A DNA stretch of 64,000 nucleotides from Synechococcus sp. M16CYN (lineage in GTDB: Bacteria; Cyanobacteriota; Cyanobacteriia; PCC-6307; Cyanobiaceae). Made by a program: the position numbers and the translations under genes. The notes under the pieces were generated by a model. That model made no database searches. It saw nothing but the letters and a program-made list of their open reading frames with translations, and was not told the DNA's origin. The stretch covers positions 62,001 to 126,000 of the forward strand of contig NZ_AP029048.1 of NCBI RefSeq assembly GCF_040371545.1, written 5' to 3'. Every line of letters begins with the position of its first letter. Within the stretch, counting starts at the first letter, position 1. Below are positions 1 through 8,972 of this stretch, piece by piece.

Positions 1-809
1 GCTGCATAGCGATCAGTGGTATCCCGCCCTTGGCTGGTTTTTGGAGCAAAGATGAAATTCTTGGCCAAGCCTTTAAAACCTTCCCGGCGCTATGGCTCGT
101 GGGTTTCCTCACAGCAGGGATGACGGCCTTTTATATGTTTCGGCTTTATTTCCTTACCTTCGAAGGAAAGTTTCGCGGTAACGATAAGGCTATTCGCACC
201 TATCTCCTTGCCGCTGCTGGCAAGGAAGACAAAGATCATGACGATTGTGTCAACAGCGTGCATGAGTCGGCCTGGCCGATGACGACGCCGCTCATCCTCT
301 TAGCTGTACCCTCCGTACTGATTGGTTTGCTGGGCACCCCTTGGAATAATCGTTTTGCTGGCCTATTGAACCCGGAAGAAGCTGCAGAGATGGCTAAGTA
401 CTTCAGCTGGAGTGAGTTTTTGCCCTTAGCGATTGCCTCTATTGTCATTTCTTTAACAGGCATCGGCTTAGCAACTTTTGCTTATGCCATACAGCGAATC
501 AATCTCGGACAGCTTATTGCTGGGCGGTTCCCAATAATTAACACCTTCCTTGTCAATAAATGGTACTTGGATTGGATTAACGAACAATTATTTGTTCGAG
601 TTAGTCGCAGGCTCGCTCGCGAGGTTCTAGAGGTGGATGCCAAGGTGGTAGATGGGGTTGTGAACCTCACCGGCTTGCTTACCCTTGGTAGCGGAGAGGG
701 TCTCAAATATCTGGAGACTGGTCGTGCGCAATTTTATGCGCTGATTGTGTTTGCTGGTGTGATTGCCATGGTTGTTTTGTTTGGAGTGATCGGCAGACCA
801 ATTAACTGA
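1..809 (+). CDS. ndhF: NAD(P)H-quinone oxidoreductase subunit 5 (NdhF), C-terminal part
   Basis: Proton-pumping membrane subunit of the thylakoid NDH-1 complex, which passes electrons from reduced ferredoxin to plastoquinone. The gene is cut by the window edge: the frame is open from base 3, and the first visible residues (SGIPPLAGFWSKDEIL) are the conserved NdhF/NuoL antiporter-like core, so the TTG at 30 is not the true start. About 268 residues are visible, with several hydrophobic membrane segments and a long C-terminal part containing WYLDWINEQLF. It stops at 809, 90 bases before ndhD, and the pairing suggests the NdhF1/NdhD1 type used in respiration and cyclic electron flow. Family assignment is firm; the paralogue number is inference. 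Confidence 0.95.
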   Translation, partial: CIAISGIPPLAGFWSKDEILGQAFKTFPALWLVGFLTAGMTAFYMFRLYFLTFEGKFRGNDKAIRTYLLAAAGKEDKDHDDCVNSVHESAWPMTTPLILLAVPSVLIGLLGTPWNNRFAGLLNPEEAAEMAKYFSWSEFLPLAIASIVISLTGIGLATFAYAIQRINLGQLIAGRFPIINTFLVNKWYLDWINEQLFVRVSRRLAREVLEVDAKVVDGVVNLTGLLTLGSGEGLKYLETGRAQFYALIVFAGVIAMVVLFGVIGRPIN

Positions 810-823
810 TCCAGACCCTTATG

Positions 824-853
824 TGTGTCATCACCTATCGAGGTGATGACACA
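824..853. terminator. Perfect 13-bp hairpin between ndhF and ndhD
   Basis: Bases 824-836 (TGTGTCATCACCT) pair without a mismatch with 841-853 (AGGTGATGACACA) around a 4-base loop ATCG. It lies 15 bases after the ndhF stop and 46 bases before ndhD. No T-run follows, so it is not a textbook rho-independent terminator. It may be a processing or stability element, or a weak terminator that sets the ndhF:ndhD ratio. Confidence 0.55.
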
Positions 854-899
854 GCCTCAGCGATTTCTACGATCCAACCAGTGAAAACTTAGGTAGTTC

Positions 900-2549
900 G
901 TGATCGATTTTGCTGTCGCTGGTCTGAGCGACCCCGTGCAAACGGCAATACCTTGGCTGAGTCTGTCGATCATCGCGCCGATAATTGGCGCGATGATGGT
1001 TCCCTTCATCCCTGACAATGGAGAGGGTAAGCAAGTGCGTTGGTATGCACTGCTTATCACTTTGGTCACATTTCTAATAACAGTTGCGGGCTATCTCAGA
1101 GGCTATAACCCCAGCCTAAGTGGCCTACAGTTGTCTGAGCGCGTCAGCTGGTTACCTGATCTTGGCCTCACCTGGACCGTTGGGGCTGACGGACTGTCGA
1201 TGCCCTTAATCCTGCTGACTAGTTTTATCACTAGTCTTGCCTGTCTGGCTGCATGGCCGGTGACCTTTAAACCGCGGCTGTTCTATTTCCTATTGCTCAC
1301 GATGGATGGAGGCCAGATTGCTGTTTTTGCGGTGCAAGACATGTTGTTGTTTTTCTTGGTTTGGGAGTTGGAGCTGATTCCCGTTTACCTGTTACTTGCA
1401 ATTTGGGGAGGCAAAAAACGTCAGTATGCTGCTACGAAATTCATCCTTTACACGGCAGGTAGCTCTCTTTTCATCTTGCTGGTGGCTCTCGCTATGGGAT
1501 TTTTTGGAGGGGAGACGCCGAGCTTTGAATACACCAAGTTGGCGGCCAAAGACTTCGGAAGTGGCTTTCAGTTGTTTTGTTACGCAGGGCTGCTCATCGC
1601 CTTCGGAGTAAAATTGCCAATTGTGCCTCTGCACACATGGCTACCGGATGCCCATGGTGAAGCGACAGCACCGGTACATATGTTACTGGCCGGCATATTA
1701 CTAAAAATGGGTGGTTATGCTCTACTGCGCTTCAACTGTGAGCTACTTCCCACAGCGCACGCTCAGTTCGCCCCTTTACTGATCGTGCTTGGCGTTGTGA
1801 ACATAATTTACGCTGCTCTCACTTCCTTTGCCCAGCGTAACCTCAAACGGAAGATTGCTTATAGCTCGATCAGTCATATGGGATTCGTGTTGATAGGTAT
1901 CGGCAGCTTCAGCGTTCTTGGCACAAGCGGTGCCATGCTACAAATGATAAGTCACGGACTGATTGGCGCCAGCTTGTTCTTCCTTGTGGGCGCCACCTAC
2001 GATCGCACCCACACTCTACTTTTAGATGAAATGGGTGGGGTAGGGCAGAAAATGCGAGTCATGTTTGCCCTATGGACTGTTTGCGCTCTCGCTTCTCTAG
2101 CCTTGCCTGGAATGAGCGGTTTTGTCAGCGAGCTAATAATTTTCGCCGGGTTTGCTACTGATGAGGCCTACACATTGGCCTTTCGCGTAGTTATTTGCGG
2201 ACTTGCAGCAGTGGGAGTCATTCTTACGCCAATTTACCTGCTCTCAATGCTTCGGGAAATCTTCTTCGGCAAAGAAAAAATTGAGCTTGTTTCCGACACG
2301 AACCTGGTAGATGCCGAGCCCCGTGAGATTTATATCATCGGATGCTTACTCATTCCAATCATTGGCATTGGTTTGTATCCGCGTGTTATGACCGATAGTT
2401 TCAGCAGCTCGATCGAGGCGTTAGTAAGTCGAGATCTGACTGCTATGGAGCAGCTCAGCAAGCCCACGGCACCATTAATTCGGGGTCAGCGCGAATCTTC
2501 CATGCCGGCGATGCTGCAGGCACCCATCCTCACCCCTTCAACCTCTTAG
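900..2549 (+). CDS. ndhD: NAD(P)H-quinone oxidoreductase chain 4 (NdhD)
   Basis: Second antiporter-like proton-pumping subunit of NDH-1, in the thylakoid membrane. The 549-residue product is almost wholly hydrophobic, with about 14 expected membrane spans. It carries the family segments LFFLVWELELIPVYLLL (near 150), LPLHTWLPDAHGEA-type text here reading PLHTWLPDAHGEA (near 245) and LKRKIAYSSISHMG (near 315). The conserved Glu in WELELIP and the Lys residues of the central helices are present. The start is GTG at 900; no better in-frame ATG lies nearby and the N-terminus aligns by eye with picocyanobacterial NdhD. Directly after ndhF on the same strand, it is probably NdhD1. Length is normal for the family. 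Confidence 0.95.
   Translation: MIDFAVAGLSDPVQTAIPWLSLSIIAPIIGAMMVPFIPDNGEGKQVRWYALLITLVTFLITVAGYLRGYNPSLSGLQLSERVSWLPDLGLTWTVGADGLSMPLILLTSFITSLACLAAWPVTFKPRLFYFLLLTMDGGQIAVFAVQDMLLFFLVWELELIPVYLLLAIWGGKKRQYAATKFILYTAGSSLFILLVALAMGFFGGETPSFEYTKLAAKDFGSGFQLFCYAGLLIAFGVKLPIVPLHTWLPDAHGEATAPVHMLLAGILLKMGGYALLRFNCELLPTAHAQFAPLLIVLGVVNIIYAALTSFAQRNLKRKIAYSSISHMGFVLIGIGSFSVLGTSGAMLQMISHGLIGASLFFLVGATYDRTHTLLLDEMGGVGQKMRVMFALWTVCALASLALPGMSGFVSELIIFAGFATDEAYTLAFRVVICGLAAVGVILTPIYLLSMLREIFFGKEKIELVSDTNLVDAEPREIYIIGCLLIPIIGIGLYPRVMTDSFSSSIEALVSRDLTAMEQLSKPTAPLIRGQRESSMPAMLQAPILTPSTS
969..997. repeat. 11-bp inverted repeat inside the 5' end of ndhD
   Basis: Bases 969-979 (ATCATCGCGCC) pair perfectly with 987-997 (GGCGCGATGAT) around a 7-base loop, about 70 bases into the ndhD reading frame. 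It encodes the quasi-symmetric peptide IIAPIIGAMM. It could fold strongly in the mRNA near the ribosome entry site, or may only reflect codon choice for a repetitive membrane helix. Confidence 0.45.
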
Positions 2550-2965
2550 GTAATTAGGTAACACACCGATCCTGTGGCTTTAGTGCCGGGCTCTCTAAAG
2601 TTCGCCCAGGCCAAGGCGCTTTGCCCATGCTCTGTCTTGGCCTGATGTTTGTCTTCAAACTGGGTTTATCCTTAATCTTTGAGAACAAGGCTTTAGCAAT
2701 CGCTTACGTGTTGTGGGAGAGCAATACTCTCTGCGGATTTGGTGAATCCCTACCTTTTCTTTATTTTTTGTCACTAAAACCGGAGCCACATCCCACCAAA
2801 AGGTAGGTCAGGTTTCCGCTAGCAATGATCCTGACCTTGAGTAGGCCCTACACAAAAACGCAATACCAACCAAGACGGACTCGGATGAGCAGGCATACAT
2901 GGCAGATGGCTAGCCTGCCAACAACATGGTCGATACTTTAGATCGGGCAGAGATTTGAATTCCCA
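2550..2965. other. Gene-less spacer ndhD-scpA (416 bases)
   Basis: No convincing gene. A 61-codon open frame at 2621-2806 has no family resemblance and no ribosome-binding site and is treated as chance. No tRNA-like arm or T-tailed hairpin was seen. Confidence 0.5.
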
Positions 2966-3883
2966 TTGCATCAGGTTATCCCCGAAGAAACCACTGGTTC
3001 CGGTACGCCTCTAGCTATCCGTCTTCTGCAGAGCGCTGTCGAGTGCGGAAGCCTTGACCCTTGGGGTGTCAATGTGATTGCTGTTTTGGACGGATTCCTG
3101 GACCAACTTAGGCAACGTCTCGAAATGTCTCGACAAATAACAACGGCCGTAACAAGACAAGGTGGCAGTTACGAGCGCGATCTAGCCGAAAGCAGTCAAG
3201 CCTTTTTGGCTGCATCAATTCTCCTGGAGCTAAAAGCCCAATCGCTTGAGGCAAGTTTGCTCTCATCTGCTCCTGAAGTGGATGAATATTGCGAAGTCGA
3301 CCCTGATAATCAGAGAGGGCTGAATCCATGTTTTGAACTACCTAAACGACCAGAGCTCTATCTGCAACGTCGACCAGTAGCGCCTTTACCACTGCGTCGG
3401 ATTGTTGCTCTCGGAGCATTGGCATTGGTTGAACAACTCGAGGCCATTGCCAAGCGGCGGCTTGAGTCACGTGAGTTTGAAATACGACCTCGTCAAAGCC
3501 ACAGGCGTTCCAGTGCAAACAACGCAGTTGCCCAAGTAGCCGACCTAGCTCATAGGGAAAAACTACCTGAAACTACAGAAGCTCTTGGTGTTTTTCTCGC
3601 CGGCTGGGAAGACGCTTTGGATTGGGTGGACTTCGAACAACTGGTACGGCACTGGGGTCATGTAGCCGCAGCTGATCTTAATCGAGACAGGGTTGGGGTG
3701 TTCCGGGCCCTTCTCTTTCTCTCCTCCCAAGGCAAGGTGGAACTCGACCAAAAAGTGTGGCTACATGGACCATTACAATTCAAACGAACCCCAGCCAGTG
3801 GAATTCCGACTCGATTGCCGATCGGCTGTCTTCGTTTGCCAGACCCTGTATCGACTGCGGCAACCACTATCACGCGAAAGTAG
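2966..3883 (+). CDS. scpA: Segregation and condensation protein A (ScpA)
   Basis: Kleisin subunit that bridges the two heads of SMC and, with ScpB, helps compact and separate the chromosome in the cytoplasm. The recognisable part begins around residue 12 with LAIRLLQSAVECGSLDPWGV, followed by VIAVLDGFLDQLRQR and SYERDLAESSQAFLAASILL; the C-terminal winged-helix part is near 240-275. It is about 305 residues, normal for cyanobacterial ScpA. The first possible start is TTG at 2966: an in-frame TAG lies at 2939 and there is no ATG or GTG between, so the start is either this TTG or a weaker codon. The NDP-sugar gene follows 36 bases later on the same strand. Confidence 0.88.
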   Translation: MHQVIPEETTGSGTPLAIRLLQSAVECGSLDPWGVNVIAVLDGFLDQLRQRLEMSRQITTAVTRQGGSYERDLAESSQAFLAASILLELKAQSLEASLLSSAPEVDEYCEVDPDNQRGLNPCFELPKRPELYLQRRPVAPLPLRRIVALGALALVEQLEAIAKRRLESREFEIRPRQSHRRSSANNAVAQVADLAHREKLPETTEALGVFLAGWEDALDWVDFEQLVRHWGHVAAADLNRDRVGVFRALLFLSSQGKVELDQKVWLHGPLQFKRTPASGIPTRLPIGCLRLPDPVSTAATTITRK

Positions 3884-3919
3884 TCTAATGTGCTGCCAAT
3901 TCAGGAGCCCGAAACGCCA

Positions 3920-5098
3920 ATGAAGGCGATGATTCTGGCGGCTGGCAAGGGGACAAGGGTGCAGCCGATTACGCATGTGATCCCCAAACCAATGATTCCG
4001 ATCTTGCAAAAGCCAGTGATGGAATTTTTGTTGGAACTATTGAAGGAGCATGGTTTTACCGAAGTGATGGTAAACGTTTCTCATTTGGCCGAAGAAATTG
4101 AGAACTACTTTCGTGATGGCCAACGTTTTGGCGTAGAACTTGCTTACAGCTTCGAAGGCAGAATTGAAGATGGTGAGCTAATCGGTAGCGCCCTAGGTTC
4201 GGCTGGTGGACTAAAAAAAATCCAAGATTTCCAACAGTTTTTTGACGATACCTTTGTGGTGCTCTGCGGAGATGCCCTGATTGACCTCGATTTAAGTGAG
4301 GCCCTGCGACGTCACCGGGAGAAAGGAGCTATTGCCAGCTTGGTAACCAAACGTGTTCTTAGAGACCAGGTCAGTAGTTATGGTGTTGTCGTCACCGATG
4401 ATGCGGGTCGAATCTCATCCTTTCAGGAAAAACCAAGTGTTGAAGAGGCGCTCAGTGACACAATCAACACTGGTATTTATATCTTTGAGCCAGAAATCTT
4501 CAAACACATTCCTTCTAGAGTCTCCTTTGATATTGGCTCTGATCTGTTTCCAAAGCTGGCCGCATCCGGAGCACCTTTTTATGCCATCCCGATGGATTTT
4601 GAATGGGTGGATATCGGCAAAGTGCCAGATTACTGGCAGGCAATCCGTAGGGTACTCTTAGGTGAAGTTCGCCAAGTCGGTATTCCGGGCAAGGAAGTGT
4701 GTCCAGGTGTCTTCACCGGCCTTAATGTCGCTGCCAACTGGGACAAGATCAAAATTTCTGGGCCTGTTTACGTTGGGGGCATGACCAAAATCGAAAACAG
4801 TGCAACCATTATTGGTCCCTCAATGATCGGGCCTAGTTGCCATATTTGCGAAGGCGCCACAATCGATAACTCAATTATTTTTGATTACTCACGCATTGGA
4901 GCCGGTGTTCAATTAGTGGAGAAACTGGTTTTTGGACGCTACTGCGTTGGCAAAGACGGTGGTCACTTTGATCTGCAAGAAGCCTCGCTTGATTGGTTAA
5001 TTACTGATGCTCGACGCCAAGATCTTGTAGAGCCGTCTCCACAACAAAAAGCGATGGCAGAACTACTCGGCACTGATCTCACCTCAGCAACGAGCTGA
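3920..5098 (+). CDS. NDP-sugar pyrophosphorylase family protein (nucleotidyltransferase plus left-handed beta-helix)
   Basis: Predicted to make a nucleotide-activated sugar (NDP-sugar plus pyrophosphate) from a sugar-1-phosphate and NTP, feeding surface polysaccharide or glycolipid synthesis. Residues 1-235 form the nucleotidyltransferase domain, opening with MKAMILAAGKGTRVQPIT (the GxGTR nucleotide loop) and containing VVLCGDALIDLDL (metal-binding Asp) and FEWVDIGKVPDYW. Residues 265-340 show hexapeptide-repeat text (GPVYVGG, ATIIGPSMIG, GATIDNSIIFDYSRIG) of a beta-helix. An open GTG at 3890 exists, but the motif begins exactly at the ATG at 3920, which I take as start. The 3' end overlaps the convergent metF by 20 bases. 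Exact sugar and base are unknown. Confidence 0.9.
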   Translation: MKAMILAAGKGTRVQPITHVIPKPMIPILQKPVMEFLLELLKEHGFTEVMVNVSHLAEEIENYFRDGQRFGVELAYSFEGRIEDGELIGSALGSAGGLKKIQDFQQFFDDTFVVLCGDALIDLDLSEALRRHREKGAIASLVTKRVLRDQVSSYGVVVTDDAGRISSFQEKPSVEEALSDTINTGIYIFEPEIFKHIPSRVSFDIGSDLFPKLAASGAPFYAIPMDFEWVDIGKVPDYWQAIRRVLLGEVRQVGIPGKEVCPGVFTGLNVAANWDKIKISGPVYVGGMTKIENSATIIGPSMIGPSCHICEGATIDNSIIFDYSRIGAGVQLVEKLVFGRYCVGKDGGHFDLQEASLDWLITDARRQDLVEPSPQQKAMAELLGTDLTSATS

Positions 5099-5969
5099 TT
5101 CCTGCTTGATCAAGAATCAGGGGGATTCGCTCTTCTGCTCTAATTGCCATCAGGTGAACGCCTCGGACAATTCCTAGGTATTGCTGTACTTGCTCCGCAG
5201 CGATGGCTACTCCTTCCATTGATGCATCGGAAGCCCTGTCTAAACGCTCGATCAGATGGTTTGGAATACATGCTCCAGGCACCACACGGTTAATGAAGCA
5301 AGCATTCTTTGCCGACTTTAATAGAAATACTCCCGCTATCACAGGCAGCTTCAGAGGGCCTGCAAGCTCATGCTGAAAACGTTCCAGTACAAGAGGATCC
5401 ATTACCATTTGGGTCTGAACAAAACGGGCACCTGCCGCTGCCTTTCTTTGCAACCGGCGCTGCAACCCGCTCCAGCTACGCGAGTGAGGATCAGCGGCGC
5501 AACCCACAAACAAGGAGGTTGCACCATCAGGAAGGCTTCCTTTAACCGGATCTTCACCCTGGTTCAAGGCGGCCACTTGGCGAATAAGCTGCACCGACTC
5601 CAACTCGTTCACTGGTCGCACCTCAGGCTGGTCCCCTGCACGCATGGGGTCGCCGGTTAGGCATAAAAGATTGCGAATGCCGAGGGCATGGGCTCCTAGC
5701 AGATCTGCCTGAAGAGCGATGCGATTACGATCGCGACAAGCTAGTTGCCACACTGGCTCAGTGCCAGCATCTAACAAGAGTCTACAAGCGGCCAAGCTGC
5801 TCATTCGCATCACAGCACGGCTTCCGTCAGTGACGTTCAGAGCATGAACACGCCCACTTAAGTGAGCAGCCATGGATAGCATGTGAGAGGGATCTGCGCC
5901 ACGTGGTGGCATCACTTCTGCTGTGAAAACCTGCTCCCCAGCCTCGATCGCGCGCTGAAGCGCTGTCAT
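5079..5969 (-). CDS. metF: Methylenetetrahydrofolate reductase family protein (MetF-like)
   Basis: Flavoprotein that reduces 5,10-methylenetetrahydrofolate to 5-methyltetrahydrofolate, the methyl donor for methionine synthesis. About 296 residues with the TIM-barrel text of the family: FTAEVMPPRG near residue 15, HALNVTDGSRA near 42, LLCLTGDPMRAGDQP near 105 and FVQTQMVMDP near 190. The frame is open to 6071, but the extra 34 residues look unlike protein-coding text, and the homologous start MTALQRAIEAGE falls at the ATG at 5969, so that is chosen. It is divergent from the PedR-like gene (83 bases between starts) and convergent with the NDP-sugar gene. The protein is of the short cyanobacterial class without the C-terminal regulatory half of eukaryotic enzymes. 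Confidence 0.88.
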   Translation of the reverse strand: MTALQRAIEAGEQVFTAEVMPPRGADPSHMLSMAAHLSGRVHALNVTDGSRAVMRMSSLAACRLLLDAGTEPVWQLACRDRNRIALQADLLGAHALGIRNLLCLTGDPMRAGDQPEVRPVNELESVQLIRQVAALNQGEDPVKGSLPDGATSLFVGCAADPHSRSWSGLQRRLQRKAAAGARFVQTQMVMDPLVLERFQHELAGPLKLPVIAGVFLLKSAKNACFINRVVPGACIPNHLIERLDRASDASMEGVAIAAEQVQQYLGIVRGVHLMAIRAEERIPLILDQAGISSLLR

Positions 5970-6052
5970 CAAACCCTTTTTTCGCTTCAAGAAATCACTG
6001 TGTATTACTAGAACCCGTAACGGGACTAGCATGGTGCCAAAGGTGGCCGACC

Positions 6053-6382
6053 ATGTCATCAGTCGATGCAACTGATCCCTTGGACATTGCCCTGTCCACC
6101 AGGGAAATCGAGATCATTCAGTTGGTAGCAGAGGGACTCACCAATCAGGAAATTGCTGATCGTTTAACCATCAGCAAGCGAACCGTCGATAACCACGTGA
6201 GCAATGTGTTCACCAAGACTGGCTTGAGGAACAGGGTGGCCTTACTGAATTGGTCAATGGACAACGGGAAGATTTGTCGCGACGGCTTCAATTGTTGTGC
6301 TCTTCCAGACGCGGACCCCCCCATGAATCCTGATCGAGGAAAACACGGACTTAGGCAAGACTTGAAGAGTCGGAGACAATGA
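6053..6382 (+). CDS. Small LuxR-type transcriptional regulator, PedR-like
   Basis: A 109-residue DNA-binding protein that is little more than a LuxR/FixJ helix-turn-helix: LSTREIEIIQLVAEGLTNQE and IADRLTISKRTVDNHVSN (residues 14-52). It lacks a receiver domain. This architecture, and cysteines after the helix-turn-helix (C75, C81, C82, in KICRDGFNCCALPD), match PedR of Synechocystis, where a C-terminal cysteine responds to thioredoxin and so links photosynthetic electron flow to transcription. The same redox role here is inference. The tail beyond residue 88 is polar, low in conservation and may be a recent extension. Start ATG 6053 lies 83 bases from the divergent metF start. Confidence 0.82.
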   Translation: MSSVDATDPLDIALSTREIEIIQLVAEGLTNQEIADRLTISKRTVDNHVSNVFTKTGLRNRVALLNWSMDNGKICRDGFNCCALPDADPPMNPDRGKHGLRQDLKSRRQ

Positions 6383-6537
6383 GGGACGAGGCTTAAACAG
6401 GTGGGTTCCAGGCAAACCTCGATGCTGCTTTCAACCGAGTGAGGCATTTCTATCCAAACCACAAAAACCAAATATTGCCGGAGCGTCACCACGCTCCTCT
6501 CGAAGATAAAAGTAATCTATAAATTAATTAGGGAGGT

Positions 6538-7044
6538 TTAGGCCAACCCATAGTGTTGGCGATCTTTCAAAGGCCAAGATTGCAGTGGGCAGTTTGCTAG
6601 AACCGCGTTGGCCCAGCGCGATTCTCCGGTGATCTCGTTTCCGCACCAGGTCGGGATTTCGATCTTCTGATTAATCTGAGAAAGTTCCACTTCTGCCAAG
6701 ACCAGGGGAGAATTAGCACCGGTAAAGCAATCCACTATCCAATCTCCACCGGGAAGATCAAGGGCCCAACGCGTTTTCTCTAAGCTAGGCAATGACAAAC
6801 GCCACATGACCTCTGCATCCACAACGGGGATGGCATATTCGAATTCATGTCGAACTAAGCCAACGGCATCAGCTGGAGCTTTCAGACTGAGCCGAGCCTG
6901 ATCCTCATCCTCAAATCGCAGGCGCACAGTCACCCCTTCAGCACTTGCTGCGAGATACATCTGCCGCAATCGCTGAGCAGACCTAGCATGAGTAAGCCAT
7001 CCCTCACCATGTACCAAGAACCGCCGCTCAATTTCCAAGGTCAT
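6538..7044 (-). CDS. CYTH domain protein (triphosphate tunnel family)
   Basis: Member of the CYTH superfamily, whose beta-barrel tunnel binds inorganic or organic triphosphates; bacterial members are often triphosphatases. The signature EIERRFLV stands at residues 4-11, followed by charged strands (VTVRLRFEDEDQARLSLKAP, 38-57) and DWIVDCF and VLAEVELS typical of the tunnel wall. At 168 residues it is the usual size for a single-domain member. It is the last gene of the minus-strand run, three bases after nadK, a linkage I remember from other picocyanobacteria and that hints at a role around nucleotide or polyphosphate use. Substrate unknown. Confidence 0.88.
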   Translation of the reverse strand: MTLEIERRFLVHGEGWLTHARSAQRLRQMYLAASAEGVTVRLRFEDEDQARLSLKAPADAVGLVRHEFEYAIPVVDAEVMWRLSLPSLEKTRWALDLPGGDWIVDCFTGANSPLVLAEVELSQINQKIEIPTWCGNEITGESRWANAVLANCPLQSWPLKDRQHYGLA

Positions 7045-7047
7045 AAG

Positions 7048-7998
7048 TCAATTGGGCGAGGGCTGATCAAACGTAAGGCTGCCCGCCCAGTGCAACTTAT
7101 GAGTTAAAGTTCGATAGTAAGAGGGACTTTGGTTCAGCAGTACCATCTGGGCATGGCAGCGAGCCTGTTGCACTACGACGCACTCGCCAGGTTGCAACAA
7201 AGTGCACCCAACACCATCTTTCCAAAGCTTAATTTGATGACCTAAATTTCCTAAGGGCCACAGCACCAGCCGAGAACGAGAGGGAACGACAACGGTGCGG
7301 CTTGAGAGACTCATCGGACAAATTGGCGTAACTATGATGGCATCGATGCCTGGATGCAAAATCGGCCCCCCAGCAGCCATCACGTACCCAGTAGAACCTG
7401 TCGGGGTCGCGAGAATTAGCCCATCTCCACGTACCTGATCCACCACTTCCCCATCGATTTCGAGTTCGAGAGTGCAGGTAGGAGAAATTTCATCGAGGTA
7501 GGCCCTCAGATAAAAATCGTTGAGGGCCCAATGATGTTCCTTATCACCTTCAACACCGGGTTGCTCCAGCACTGCTGGCCCTATAGGCCGTTCTGTCGCA
7601 CAGCGACGATCGACCATCGCCTGCAACATCATCCGTCGTTCAATTGCATACTGATCGCGTAGCAAACGCTGCCAGACCTCGTTTCCTCTTAATACCCATT
7701 GATCATGCGTAAGAAAGCCGAGATGACCACCTACGTTGATATTAAGCAGGGGAATATCGTGCACTGCAAGATGACGGGCAGCGCCAAGGACCGTACCGTC
7801 ACCTCCCAAAACAACTGCCAGATTCGGCAACTCAGCCTCCACAGCCAATAAACCTGGGAACGGATTTGCTTGGGGACCAGACATCGCCAAAATGACTCTA
7901 GATCCAAGGGCCTCTAACTGCCTTGCACAGTGACGCGCCTCACGTTGGGCTGGTTGACTATCTGCTCGATAGACCAACCAGATCCGGTCGAGACGCAT
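7048..7998 (-). CDS. nadK: NAD kinase
   Basis: Phosphorylates NAD to NADP using ATP (or polyphosphate in some members), in the cytoplasm. The catalytic signature [12 protein letters not shown] is at residues 64-75, and the second conserved block ([15 protein letters not shown], followed by AGGP) near 190-212 forms the NAD site with the AlNDFYLRA segment before it. At 316 residues it is of the usual bacterial length. It sits 18 bases after ndhE and 3 bases before the CYTH gene, all on the minus strand, so it is probably co-transcribed with the NDH-1 genes, which use the same nucleotide pool. Confidence 0.95.
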   Translation of the reverse strand: MRLDRIWLVYRADSQPAQREARHCARQLEALGSRVILAMSGPQANPFPGLLAVEAELPNLAVVLGGDGTVLGAARHLAVHDIPLLNINVGGHLGFLTHDQWVLRGNEVWQRLLRDQYAIERRMMLQAMVDRRCATERPIGPAVLEQPGVEGDKEHHWALNDFYLRAYLDEISPTCTLELEIDGEVVDQVRGDGLILATPTGSTGYVMAAGGPILHPGIDAIIVTPICPMSLSSRTVVVPSRSRLVLWPLGNLGHQIKLWKDGVGCTLLQPGECVVVQQARCHAQMVLLNQSPSYYRTLTHKLHWAGSLTFDQPSPN

Positions 7999-8016
7999 AA
8001 CTTTCCGGGGGATGGT

Positions 8017-8346
8017 TTACCAACGCAACAGGTTGAACTGCTCCATATCAACAGTAACGCGGTTGCGATAAAGCGACAGTAGAATGGCTAAACCGACCGC
8101 TGCTTCTGCTGCGGCAACCGTAATTACGAAGACTGCGAACACTTGACCCCTAATTAGATCACCATCAACATAAGAGGAGAAGGCCATCAAGTTAATATTT
8201 ACCCCGTTCAACATCAATTCAATGCTCATCAATACGCGTACGGCATTGCGGCTGTTAATCAACCCCCAGACACCTATGCAAAATAGCATTGCGGCAACAA
8301 GCAAATAAGCTTGAAGAGAAGAGAAGGTGGAGAGAAATTCGTTCAT
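8017..8346 (-). CDS. ndhE: NAD(P)H-quinone oxidoreductase subunit 4L (NdhE)
   Basis: Small NuoK-like membrane subunit of NDH-1. The 109 residues form three membrane helices: [19 protein letters not shown] (12-30), a second with [16 protein letters not shown] carrying the conserved Glu of the proton path (38-55), and a third, [18 protein letters not shown] (71-88), with the second conserved Glu. It is the last ndh gene of the gltA-ndhA-ndhI-ndhG-ndhE run, 23 bases after ndhG. Confidence 0.97.
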   Translation of the reverse strand: MNEFLSTFSSLQAYLLVAAMLFCIGVWGLINSRNAVRVLMSIELMLNGVNINLMAFSSYVDGDLIRGQVFAVFVITVAAAEAAVGLAILLSLYRNRVTVDMEQFNLLRW

Positions 8347-8369
8347 TTGTCGATGTTTAAGATCAGCAG

Positions 8370-8972
8370 TCAGGAAGAGCGCCGCTCCAAAAGCAGTGAA
8401 GCAGGAGGCTTTTCGATCAGGCCCTGATCAGCAACCTCACCAGTCACCACATCATTTGAAAAAACGTCGCGGCGTGCTAAGACAATGGCACCGATCATCG
8501 CCATCAGCAGTAACACAGAAGCTAGCTCAAAAGGTAGTAAATAATCAGTAAATAAGTGTTCACCGATCCTGGCTGTCGCTTCCTCGCCAACTACAGTTGG
8601 CCCGGGTAGTGACCAGGGCGTGGTGACTACCACGCGCGTCAAGAGCGCCAGAAGGCCAAGACAGACGGCACCGGAGACTAAACGTCGAGTAGTGAGATTG
8701 GCAATAGTTTTAAGCTCTTCTCGCTTATTCACTAGCATAATCGCGAATAAAATTAAAACGTTGATAGCGCCTACGTAAATCATCACCTGAGCTGCTGCAA
8801 CGAAGCTGGCATTAAGTAGCAAATACAAGCCTGCTACGGCCATAAAGACTCCGCCTAAGAGAAAGGCCGAATAGACGATGTTACTTAGCAGAACGACCCC
8901 AAGGGCACCAGCCACCACAGCAGCAAACAGTACCAGCAAGCAAATCAGCTCAGCAGTCGTCGCAATGGTCAT
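8370..8972 (-). CDS. ndhG: NAD(P)H-quinone oxidoreductase subunit 6 (NdhG)
   Basis: NuoJ-like membrane subunit of NDH-1. It has five hydrophobic helices within the first 165 residues; the third contains [20 protein letters not shown], the most conserved block of the family with its pi-bulge region. The 200-residue length is normal, and the tail after residue 170 is polar and variable. The start ATG at 8972 overlaps the ndhI stop by four bases, which suggests coupled translation. Confidence 0.96.
   Translation of the reverse strand: MTIATTAELICLLVLFAAVVAGALGVVLLSNIVYSAFLLGGVFMAVAGLYLLLNASFVAAAQVMIYVGAINVLILFAIMLVNKREELKTIANLTTRRLVSGAVCLGLLALLTRVVVTTPWSLPGPTVVGEEATARIGEHLFTDYLLPFELASVLLLMAMIGAIVLARRDVFSNDVVTGEVADQGLIEKPPASLLLERRSS

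Noticed and set aside
1217-1236. Inverted repeat GACTAGT / ACTAGTC in ndhD
   Set aside because: Short, inside codons for a membrane helix; explained by chance and codon use.
2621-2806. 61-codon open frame between ndhD and scpA
   Set aside because: No family text, no ribosome-binding site, composition unlike neighbours; likely chance.
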